A stretch of DNA of 64,000 nucleotides from Gavia stellata. Lineage: Eukaryota; Chordata; Aves; Gaviiformes; Gaviidae. The stretch is from positions 17,819,553-17,883,552 of the forward strand of contig NC_082594.1 in assembly GCF_030936135.1 (NCBI RefSeq). The letters run 5' to 3'. Below, in pieces: positions 13,901-25,900 of this stretch. Position numbers and translations under genes: made by a program. The notes beneath the pieces were generated by a model. The model did not search any database and was not told the origin of the DNA. It saw only the letters and a program-made list of their open reading frames with translations. The stretch's first letter is position 1; the number at the start of each line of letters is the position of its first letter.

Positions 13901-16900
13901 ACTAAACCAGTTTCTTTAGTTAAGTTTTCTAACCTATGGTCTCCTCTTCTGTAACTGTCTTACAACACTGTGCCCAAAACCAGACCCAAATGTTGCAGGT
14001 GAAGCCTCCCCACTTTGAATAAGGTGACCTATAACTGACTCCCATTACAATTATAGAATCATAGAATCATTTAGGTTGGAAAAGACCTTTAAGATCATCA
14101 AGTCCAACCCTAAATTTAACCCTGCCAAGTCCACCACTAAACTACATCCCTAAGCACCTCATCTATAAGGTCTTTTAAATACCTCCAGGGATGGTGACTC
14201 AACCACCTCCCTGGACAGCCTGTTCCAATGCCTGACAGCCCTTTCAGGGAAGAAATTTTCCCTAATATCCAATCTAAAACTCCCCTGGTGCAACTTGAGG
14301 CCATTTCCTCTTGTCCTGTCACTTGGGAGAAGAGACCAACACCCACCTCTCTGCAACCCCCTTTCAGGTAGTTGTAGAGAGCGATGAGGTCTCCCCTCAG
14401 CCTCCTCTTCTCCAGACTGAACAACCCCAGTTCCCTCAGCCGCTCCTCATCAGACTTGTGCTCCAGACCCCTCACCAGCTTCGTCACCCTTCTCTGGACA
14501 CACTCCAGCACCTCAATGTCCTTCTTGTAGTAAGGGGCCCAAAACTGAACACAGGATTCGAGGTGCAGCCTCACCAGCGTTGAGTATAGGGGCACGATCA
14601 CCTCCCTGCTCCTGCTGGCCACACTATTTCTGATACAGGCCAGGATGCTGTTCGCCTTCTTGGCCACCTGGGCACACTGCTGGCTCATATTCAGCTGGCT
14701 GTCAATCAACACCCCCACGTCCTTTTCTGCTGGGCATCTTTCCAGCCACTCGTCCCCAAGCCTGTAGCGTTGCATGGGGTTGTTGCGACCCAGGTGTAGA
14801 ACTCGGCACTTGGCCTTGTTGAACTTCATACAATTGGCCTGGGCCCATCCATCCAGCCTGTCCAGATCCCTCTGCAGAGCCTTCCCACCCATAAGCAGAT
14901 CAACATTCCTGCCAAACTTGGTGTCGTCTGCAAACTTATTGAGGCTGCACTCGATCCCCTCGTCCAGATCATGGGTAAAGGTATTAAACCGAACTGGCCG
15001 CAATACCGAGCCCTGGGGAACACCACTACATGTATGACATTTCAGCTTACATGGCAGAATAAATTTTGTCTTTTTGCTACATTTGCTACCGCTGTTGGTT
15101 TAGTTCAAGAGCCATCACAATATACAAAACCTCTCCTACTATACAGCCACCCAATCCCTTTCTCTTCTGCATTTAATGTCCCCCTGTCATATCAGGCTTC
15201 ATGTCACGTTATTAAAACCCATCTCCTCTTTCTCCTAAACTTTTTACTGTAAAAGTACTATATTTACTAAAAGACACTTTCAGAAATAAAGTATTATTAC
15301 TACATAGTAGTAAACCACTTGTGGTAAGTGTATATACCACACACCTTTTACTTTAATATTAAAAAGATGGAACAATCTTTGAACCTAACAGTTTCAGCAT
15401 TATTCCTTTAAGATTTGTATATACAAAGATGTTTCAGTTTAGTATCCAGGAGACAGATAGAGTACTGTTCCCTTGTTTTAGAAGAAAAGACTTATAATGC
15501 TATTTATATTTTTGCTTCATAAACTTAACAACACAACAGGCTGTTCTAGGTCAATGAAAAAGACATATCATATTTTTTCCAGGAAAGTAATTTGCAAACC
15601 TTTGATCTACCTTAATTCTTAAAGTTAATCAAGAAAATTATGCTGGTACATGTCCTCAAAGTGCCAGCTTTGTTCTCAACCAATGCTTGCAGCTCAGTCC
15701 ACCAATTGTTGAAATAAATGGGAATTTTTTCCCTAATGTCAGTTAGGAGTTCAGTCAGACTCTTAATTCTCATCATGCCTATGCCATCTCCTGATGCACT
15801 AATCTAATTGTGTTCCCTTTCTTCTCTCTTTGAAATAGTTAATAACAAAAAAAGATTAGAAGAATTTGCTGAGAAATTCAGTGTTCAATACATTTCATTA
15901 CTTACAGCTTTCCGAACATCTTTTGAAGAAAGATCAATTAACTTCTTGTTCATAGACCACTCTTCATCAGACTCCATTATAGCTTTCTGTAAAATCATTT
16001 TATCTAAATGTGAAAATAGTCCTTCATACAGCAAGCAAAGAATTAACTTTTCAATGTAGTGAAGTACATCGCACTGCAAGTACCAATTATTTCTTAACAA
16101 TGTAACTTTATTTTTGGCAACCTCTCTGATTTCCACAACTAACTAACTTTATAAAGGCATCGTATAGTATCTTCAAACTCACTTAATTCTGTTCCTCTTT
16201 TTTTGAAATTTAACTTTTGCCTGACACAAATTACCTCTAACAAGTTTCAACTAAAAGGTCACATTCTCTTTTTACTGAGCTCATACAAAACCTCTTATGA
16301 ATTCATTACACTGTATTAGCCTTTTTTCTTTTTTTTTCTTTTTTAAAAACACTAAGAGGAGAATCCAGCTTAGAAGGCTGATTGCACTTAAAAACCTTCA
16401 AAGCTGCCTGTGTATCCTCCATTGTATGGAAGTGGGTACAGAGTAGGTACCTTTTAAATTTCATTTGCTGCGTATTTTAATGGTGGAAACTTCTAAAAGA
16501 AAGTTTTATGCAAATGACATTGCATTAAATCTTGTACTTATCTTTTCTTTAGTATTTAGACAAAACACAAGTTTTACCAGCACTTGAAGCATAGCAATGA
16601 AATCAACGAGGTGGAGAGTTTCAAATGTGGCAAAAGTTACTGCATTGCAGTTCATCACACTGACTGCTCCACTTCATCAAAACCCAATCACATTATTTCC
16701 AGAAAACAAAAATAATATTTCAAAGAACAAATAAAATAATTTACTTATAAAAGGCAAATCATGATCCAGTTGCTGAAAGCCAAAATGCCTCAGTACCAGG
16801 CAAAAGCTTCAATGAGCTTTTCCTTACAGGGTAAAGAGAAGACCACCAAAAAAGCTATAGAAGAAATATCTGTCATGTTGTCTAATGTTCATCAGAGACC

Positions 16901-19900
16901 TAAGACGCATGTAAAATTTGGGCTTACTGAAAAAAAATGGGGATGAAACATTATATATTGGTATTTCTTAAAACAGTTGACATTATTTTCTCATTTTGTG
17001 CTTGCCAAGGCACATGTATGGGGTTTTAAGTTTATATCACAGGACTTAAGTGAGAGGTATTGCAATCCTTATAGCACTTCAAGAAACCACAATTCTCTCA
17101 TCTTCTTCCCATATTTGTAAGTGCAGTCAGACTTGAGGCAACTGCACAGTGACATACAGCTCTTCCACTGACTACTTGAAAAACAGAATTACCTTATAGG
17201 GCTTGTTTTAAGATCAAGGAATACGATCAAAGAATGGACCAAGAAGTAGGATCAAAGAATCCATCTTTTCAAGAATAGTACTTGAATATCAAAAAAAGTT
17301 TTCCAGAAATAGATGAATTATAATAAATACATTCAAATGACCTAAGAAAAAACATTCTCATGCACCTTAAAGTAGATTGGAGCCATATCTCCTACTTCTT
17401 TTGGAAGAGGAATGCATTCATATACCATGTGATACCGTTTCTTCATACTTGTGTTTGTTTCTATAAACACACAGTCTAAGTCTTTAGCTTCAAACATTTT
17501 CACCAATGCATTTCGGAACATCTGTTTAAAGGGAAAAAAAAAGTGTAATTTTAATTAACTTTTCAAAGCTTTCAGATATAGTATTTTACATTATTTCACT
17601 AACATATTATGTTCATAATAAACTCATAATAAAATGGATAACAGCAACAGTCATACTAGGAAAATTCTGTATTATTCAACAATTTAATATGAACTATATT
17701 TCCTATGATACAAACATAGGAAGTCTAGAAAACTATTGTGAAATTGGCATTACAATTAACACTACAAACTCAGTTTTAATAAATACTGCATATTTTTACA
17801 GTTGAAATTAAAACTATGTTGAACTTCATAACTGTGATGCTCCATTAAACAACATGGCTTTAACAGTAGGTCCCAAGCTTGCAGTTTCTAAGAAGGTAAT
17901 GTCTTGGCTTGTACTGACTATAGATACTATTATCCTTTCACTACTCCTTCCAATTAGAGTTTAAAAAAAAAAAAAAAAGAGACATTTCCACTAGGCATGC
18001 TTGTCCTTTAAGGAAAATATTAACGTTGCCTCAAAAGAAAGCCATGGCTATAACCACCATCTTCACTGTACGGAAGCTAACCAAATGTAATAATATACCT
18101 GGCCTCAACGTACACTTACCAGTTCCCTTTCATAGGGATTAGGTGCTGCACCTGTTCGAAGTGTATTTCAATTTATAATTCTGCTAGCTCCAGTGTCAGG
18201 GCCCTGCACACACTCAACAGGCTCTGCAGCCTCTTCCACCTGCTGGGGCTCTGCCTGCCCGTGCACGGGCAGCTCTGACACGCTGCCGCTGTAAGCTGGG
18301 ATCAGATGCAGCAGAAAGAACTGGGGAAAAGAGCGCTATGAGAAGTGGGGGCCTGGCCCCCCGTTGCTCAGGAGCTGCAGTTAAGCTCAGGCCCTCACTT
18401 TTGGTCCTGGCCTGAGCTAAGTTTCAGGGATGCCTGTGCCCAGCCGTGTACCTGGCAGATCTTGGCCCTGACTTGGTGACTTGACCTTGAACCTAAGTCA
18501 TCGCTGCAGACTTGTCTGGCCATCACTGGGCCATGGCTGACCTTGTCTACTGTCATGGGACCTGCTCTCTTCTCCTGGCTTGCGTACCATGGAACTGCGC
18601 CTCGGCAGCAAGGTGACTTCCCCCACCTGCCTTGCCCATCACCTTCCACCTTTGACTTGCCTTCCTGTGCAGCAGGTCGCTCTTGCTGCTCTCTGACTCT
18701 TGGCAGTTGGTATTTGCATCCAAGATATCCAAGAGCATCATTCTATAGCTTACAATGTAGATGCTGAACTAAATTATCAAGCACAAGGGATGATTTCTGA
18801 GACCATTCAGACTCATTTTCAAATGCACAAAAGATCTGACTTTGTGACAGGGTGAATGTTTCCGAAAGCGTCTCAAGATCTTGCAAACTACATTTTAAAA
18901 ATGAACACCTTTGTATTATACATGCTCCCTACACCATTTCCACAGTGTAAGACAAGAAATCACTGAAACTGTATGAGCCTCATAGACCACGGGTACCATA
19001 GTTCTACAAGTCACATAACTCATAGGTTGTCCTTTTTGCATTGATTTTTTTTTCAATTAACAATGCTTAGAAGTACAAACAACAAAATTAAAAGGCTAAT
19101 CCCATCTAAAGGTTTAAGATTCCCTATCTTAATGTAAATGGAGAGTTGATGAATCAAACAAGCATAACCAAATACACATATTCATAAACATCATCAAGTA
19201 CTGAAGTAAAACAGACAGAAAACAAATCACTACCAGGTTTTCAATGTAACAGGACTAGAAATTGAGCTCTCTTCTCCCCACCCCTTTGTCACCTGGCACA
19301 GTATGAATCAAACTAGAAGTCTAAGAAACTTGGCCAAATATATATCTTAAGCAGGTATTTAAGCTCTCCAAAGCAGGCCCTTGTGCCCTGAATTTTTCCT
19401 CACAAATAAGCTACTCCATGCTGTGACAAGAAAACACTACCACCACCCCCCTAACACAACTGATGAGACACAGCTAGAAGATACTACCCAGTGAATAGAT
19501 CACTGTACCATGACCGATACGGGACTTTACTGCACAGAGCGACAGGCAACTCTGAATTAATAGCTTGTTGTCTTCCCTCCCTCACGCCCACCCCCAGACC
19601 TCTACTTCTGAAATACACCAAAGCAAGCAACTGTGGTGAGGTAAGAGAAACATTAAACCAAAGGTTGGGAAAGACTATTACTTACAGTCGCTACCCTGCA
19701 ATATCAACTGAAATACAAATCCACTGAAAAGCCTAGAAAATCTGCAGATGTTAGTTTACATTTCCCAGACTGCATTTTCTTGTTTTAAAAAACATTGCAC
19801 TTATTCTCCAATTCTGAGCAGGCCAAAAAAATGAAGGATAATTAGCACTGGAAATGACAAAACCATTCATAAGAGCAAATAAGAGGGCTTGGCTTATGTT

Positions 19901-22900
19901 TGGATGCACATGACATTGATACATGTAACAGTTCAGTCAATATAGAACATGTAAAGATTTATATCTTTTCATATTAAAAGAATTACATGCATATTTACTT
20001 TGGCTAGTGAGCACATCAGTCTAAAACACACAATATGTTAAATTCAAGTGCTTGAAGGCATACAGTATAAAAGAACCCTTCTTGCATTATTCCAACATAT
20101 CTTAAAAAAAAATCCCAGCAAAAATAGTTAGCTAAAATATGTGCTCAATACAACATTCTATGAATATTTAAAGAGTGATTTTTTTTCCCCCCCCCCCTCA
20201 ACAGCAATATAAAATATGGCTCTGGCATCAGAAAATTAGTTTAGTCACCGAGTAAGTGTATGCTCATACTCCTGCTAAAGCCTTCCAGAGTCCTACTACT
20301 GAATTACATAGAAGCTGAAAAAAAATCTAAAAAAAAAAAGTGTCCATCACCTCCAAAAGTACTTTGTTCCAAAGAAATGTTTAATCTGTTTATGAAAATA
20401 TTCACAGGGTCAATGGATAATGGTTTTACCAACTAGTTGCATTTTCTAGCAAGGAAAAGACTAGCGTTGAATACAGAAACCGCTTTTGCTTATCTTTTCT
20501 TTATCCCAGTTTCCTTCTCATACAAATTTAGAAAAATTATCAGTTAATAAAGTTAAAAGAGGTTAGGATAAATCGAGGACATAGAATAAACATATTTATC
20601 ACTTTTCCCCATGCTCTGTTGTTCCTCCTAATCCTACTTGTAACACTTGTTTGCTTCTTGTCCAACTTTCTTAGGCATTTCTGTCATATACAAAAGAACT
20701 CCTTTCCCTTCCTGCTTGCGGGGAGCATAATTTACTAGGAAACACTGTATAAAAATTACATCAGCCATGACAATCAATGTGGGGAGCAAATTTGGAAATC
20801 TGCCTCTTCCAGGCTTGAGACAAAATAAACATTACTTAAACCATTTCAAACTCATGAATTAACCTGTTTTTAAATCTAAGCAACTGCAAGCAATGAAGCC
20901 TTTCTCTAGTCTGAAATAGTCTCCAATGTTTTGATGTAAGAGGTTGCAAGTTGTTTTCCCCTTGTAATAATCCTGATGGCAGGACGGGGGGGGATTGACA
21001 ATCCCAGTCAATCTTTTAGGTAGAAGCTTGTTACATTCCTCCCTTGTTTTTCCTTTTCCAAAGAAAATAGAACCCGAAACCTTCAAAATGTCTTCAGAAA
21101 AGAGTTGGAAAGCATGACCCACCACGCTTGGCACTTTATTCTAATAATTCTTTTCAAAAAAGTAGGAAATTGGATTCTAACACGGACCTCACCAATTTGA
21201 AGAAGAATGAGATAGTTCTCTCTCAACTGACATCCACCCAAAACCCAGATAAGCTTAAAAAACCTGAAGATATGTAAACAACGTCTCTTCAGCTTGTGTT
21301 TCATTTTAAGTGACCTTTCTGCCCTGACAATCTTTTTCTTGGCACTCCCAAGGAAATCCTAACTCTGTAGCCAGTTATTCCACTTTCTGTAAGGGATCAG
21401 CTGTACCTACATCATCCCCGACAGATGTTCCTCTAACCTGGTTTCAAAGACTTCCAACGACAGATGTTCTGCAGCATTCCAGGCAACTTTTTCTAGTGTT
21501 TATAAACGGGAACTTATCTTCAGTGTTTACCCTGCATCTTCCTTTTTCAATATTTGACCACTAATTTTCATCCATAATGTGAGAATATTCTACCCCTTAG
21601 TGGAATCAGAAAAGGGCTGCCAGACTGGAAATTATGAAAAAAGGTACTTACGACAAGTATATTATTATTAAAAACAACATTATTCTACAAACTATTAGAA
21701 CATGAGACAGTTTCTCAGCTGACCTGGATTTCTTCCCAGATTTCTTCATCCAAAAGAGTAGCTGCAGTATGGTGTTGTAGAGGGGCTATCAGGCAGTGAC
21801 CTTCAGTAAGAGACTGGTTGCTTGGTAAAGACAAGTATACCTATAAAAAGCAAACAAAAACTGAAGTGCCCATTTTTCTAGCATTAAAAACTTTCCCATT
21901 GCTGAGGCTAAGAAATACATCATTTGCTAAATTCAAACCAATAGAAGCCATTACCTTCTAATTACAGCAGGGTATTAGTAATTTTATTGTTTTTAAAAAG
22001 GTCCCATTATCCATCAGTAGCTCCAATGAACTGGTAGTACCCAGAGAGCAGTTCCACCACCAAGGCAGTAATATCAACCTTATAGACCAACTGGTATCCT
22101 AACTACTATGAAATCACAGCATTTAGTCCGTTACAATACATTTTTAATATAGATATATATCTGCATTTTTAATAAACTATAATATATATTAAAAATGTAT
22201 ATAGAGAGATATATCCTGCATATATAACTATTATATACACAAATTATATATATACACAAATATGCATACACAGATATACATCTGGATGCATTCTTAATAT
22301 ATATTTATAAATAAATACATATAATTTTATCTATCCATATAAAAAAATAAATGCAATGTACCGTAATACCTATCTATGCATTTAATTCCTTGGCCTACAA
22401 AAAGTTTCAAATCAAATGAAAAACATCAATAATAAATTAAAACTTTGGAGAAATAATGACAAAAAAGCCTATACTGAATCATGTCAGATGTTATAAATCC
22501 AAATATTTATGCAACTTTTTAAAAAAATTAACAGAAACAGGAAGGTTCCCCGAACCAAACTTCTGTCTATTTCAAAGGATTTTAGGCTTAAAAATGGAAT
22601 TCTCCACTTAATTTTCTTTGGTATCATTGAGACACAGTTCTTCACCAGTCTAAATTTCCTCCAGTGCAGTGTGATTTAGTCTTCCACAAATCCACCTACA
22701 GTCTAATCTCTGCACTCAGATCTTTCATTATTGCAGCTGTCTTCCACAAATCCACAAATGCGAAGTTCTGATATCAAAAATTAGCTTTAAAATTCATGAC
22801 AGATTTATATCTTATTCTCCCTCACCCTTGAGGAATTTGTGAAATCAATTGGAAGGGCAAGGAAAATAAGATGCAGTACAATAAATCATTTCATAGAAGC

Positions 22901-25900
22901 AATTTTGTTCTTAAACTTAGGCACTCTAACATCAACACTGCCTTCCTTTACTTCTTTTTTATTTTTACATTCGTGTTAAATTGCTATTTTCTTACCTTGG
23001 TGCCAATTGCAATAATAAGATGTTTAGAAAGTTCACTGCTATCGAAGCAGTATGGGCACTTCTCCATACGTGCAGCAAGCTGCTGGTGCTCATGTATTGC
23101 TTTTCTTCTTTGTCTTTCTTCCTCTTCTCCACTGCGCGCTCTTTTGGCTGCTTTGGAAACGAACATATCATCCAGAGTGTAGTACTCTCTGTCAGTTTTT
23201 TCCATGAGCTGAAAAGGATACACAGAAAAATTGCGTGTATATATAAATAAGCAAGAAAAAATACTTAGCTCTTTATAGTATCCTTTATTGAGAAAAACAT
23301 GAAGTACATAAGCAGTAGAATTACTTCCTTCCACATGGCATCTGCAGCACATGCAATTATCAGGTTCGTCTCCTGAGAGCAGTCATACACAATCCTAGAC
23401 AGCATAGGTATTAAAATATAGATGTGTGACAGCAGTGGGAAGAATATATTACTACATTCCATCTTAAGTTAAGGGCTACGTATTTTAATATTATCTTGAC
23501 ATAACTTCAGGTTTAAATAGATACATAATTTTTTAAATCATATATTATCATATATTTTATTACGGTCTTTCCTCTCCTCCTCCTCTATTACAACTATCAC
23601 TATTCATTAACTCATCTCTTGTGAAATAACTAGACCATGACTCTGCACCTCACATTCATATTCTGTGAAAACATGCCAACATTTATTCTTACCAAGTGAA
23701 CAGTACTAAGCCGTTTTGTGAAGAAAACAGCCTTTGTCTTCAATAGTTAGTCTTTCTTGAGTGCACCTGTTGCTAGATATGGATAACAAACACAACTAGC
23801 ACATTACCAGAAAAAAGGTTGAATGATCCACAGGTTTTTGGTTTGCTACTTAATTGCTCCATTTTAGTTAAATGTGCTACATTTAAAAGGAAACTCTGAA
23901 AATACTACATTTTACATACTACAAGTGGTATCTCACGGGTTGTTAATAATGGAAACCCACACAAACTGGATATGTATCATCTAGACAGTATTTGGGAGGG
24001 ATGGAGTCTGTAGATAGGAACTGGAGGAACTGAAGGTGACGCAAGGTGACAGAGGACATGGTAAGAAGGTGGGCTTACAGCAACAGCAGCAAGAGACAAT
24101 GAACGGAAAGGAAAGCAAGAAAAGTATGGGGGTCATGGGACTCAAACACAAATGACAGTAGATTTCACTAAGCTTCATAACTCACAAAACACTTTATATG
24201 TATGTGTATAGCATTAGCCTTTATCAATCTTTTTTTAATGTTATGACAAACAAATCCCATGACATCTTGACTAAATCAAGACTTACACAAATCTTGATTG
24301 TAAAGATTAACTTTTTAAAGGACTTACGAAAGTATTTCTCCATTTTCTGCTTTGGCTGCTCTATATAACTTCAAAATTATGTGCTCTTAATACCCTAAAC
24401 ACTCAACACACAGCTAAAGCAAATATAAAAAGCATTCAAAAGAACTTTTTCAAGTTTTTCCTCTTTAAATGAAATCCCAGTGCTGCAATACTTTTATGCT
24501 ATACTTGACTGTAATTTTACCTTGAACAGTTTCAGTAATCTCCTTATCAAAATGACAGGGAGAAAAGAAAAAAAAACAAAACAGCAAGCTATACAGATTT
24601 CTTGTTATTGGAGGTGTTGGTCCTTCAGAGTCTCAGCAGATTTATGTATGAGTAGTTTTGCTCCAAGAATTGCTAAGGAAATGGTAGAAGTGTCTTTACA
24701 ACAAGTCCTAATATATTTTAGAATACTGACTGGGGTAGCCCTAGCAAAGGACTAATGTTAGCTGAAGGCATTTTGAGGGCATACTGTCATAACTGAAACA
24801 CAGTCTCCAAATAAAAGAAGATCTTCCAAATATCCCAGGCGCAGTTTGTGTAGATAATCTGATATGAAAAGAAATTAAGACTTTATTTTGTAGTGTAGAT
24901 AAGTAACTTTCCCCCCAAAACACACACAACTGTTCTTGCTTTTCCTGAACACTGCAATTCTCTAACACAGACCAATAGCTTATTTTGTATATGGTCAGTA
25001 CTTTCATTACCAAACAACTGAGGAACAGCCTCCTTAATATTACTTTATTTAGCTATAATACATTTAACTTCTTATGTGCATTTCCTACTGGAAGCCACTG
25101 CAGACTAAAATCAACAGTTCAATAGTTCAGCTCTGTTCTTGTTCTGTTTTACTACAATGCTGTAATCTATATTTAAAATAAACAGGAGATTCCTGAGCTG
25201 TAGAAAAAATACTTAGTGGTTTGGGTGTCAAAAATCAAGTCTCTGTTCTTCTATCATATAAGCATAAGAAAGGTAGAACTGGAGCTTCAGTAGACAAACC
25301 ACCAATACACACTACCTACAGAATGGCACAATTTTGTTATTACCAAAAGTAAGGGTTTACTTTTTTTTTTTTAAATTAAAAAAAAATCTGCCATGAGAAT
25401 GCAAATACACATGAAACAAGACAGCTGGCAGACTACAAAGAAAAAGAAGAATGGAAATCAAAATACCTTGGATATCAGGAATATCACATGCAGCACAGAA
25501 TACCATTACTATTTTGCTTTGGTTGCACTTAGAAGTAGTCATGGAAATTCCTGGTTTGTCATGCATGACCTCTTTTAAATAGTAGTACTTTTCAAAACAC
25601 CTTAAAAATACTCTACAGATCTTCTTATGCAAGTCCCTTATGTCACAGGAACACAAGTCAAGAATTCTGTCTAGTGATGAAATAAATATTCATCTTCTTA
25701 AACAGGATGGCTGATGTCTTTCTTCAACAGTGGATAAAGTGCCATATACAATAAGACACCTGGGACCCAAAAGAGAATGCTCACCTAAAAAGCAGTAAAC
25801 TTTAAAAAGGTAAGTGTTGTCTAAAGACCAGATTTGGTTTCTCCTGGTACAGTCATGACCAACAGAAGATAATTACATTTCAAATGGTAATTCAGTAAGA

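Larger units (their letters stand above)
11944..15905 (-). other. CWF19L2 intron (4.0 kb) loaded with repeats
   Basis: This intron lies between the exons ending in RKA and starting with VPKG. It contains the rearranged LTR-type fragment (12955-13183), an older CR1-like element split in two (13862-14047 and 15036-15215) and the young CR1 copy that splits it. Outside these I see nothing specific apart from AT-rich sequence around 13570-13640. Confidence 0.85.
21841..22995 (-). other. CWF19L2 intron (1.2 kb), very AT-rich centre
   Basis: It lies between the exons ending in IGTK and starting with VYLS. The centre (about 22136-22350) is a degenerate TA-rich low-complexity region that includes a 16-base inverted repeat. 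A 17-base direct repeat 60 bases apart lies near 22680-22755. Confidence 0.9.

Noticed and set aside
14311..14583. Plus-strand open frame over the CR1 copy
   Set aside because: It is the antisense shadow of the CR1 reverse-transcriptase frame.
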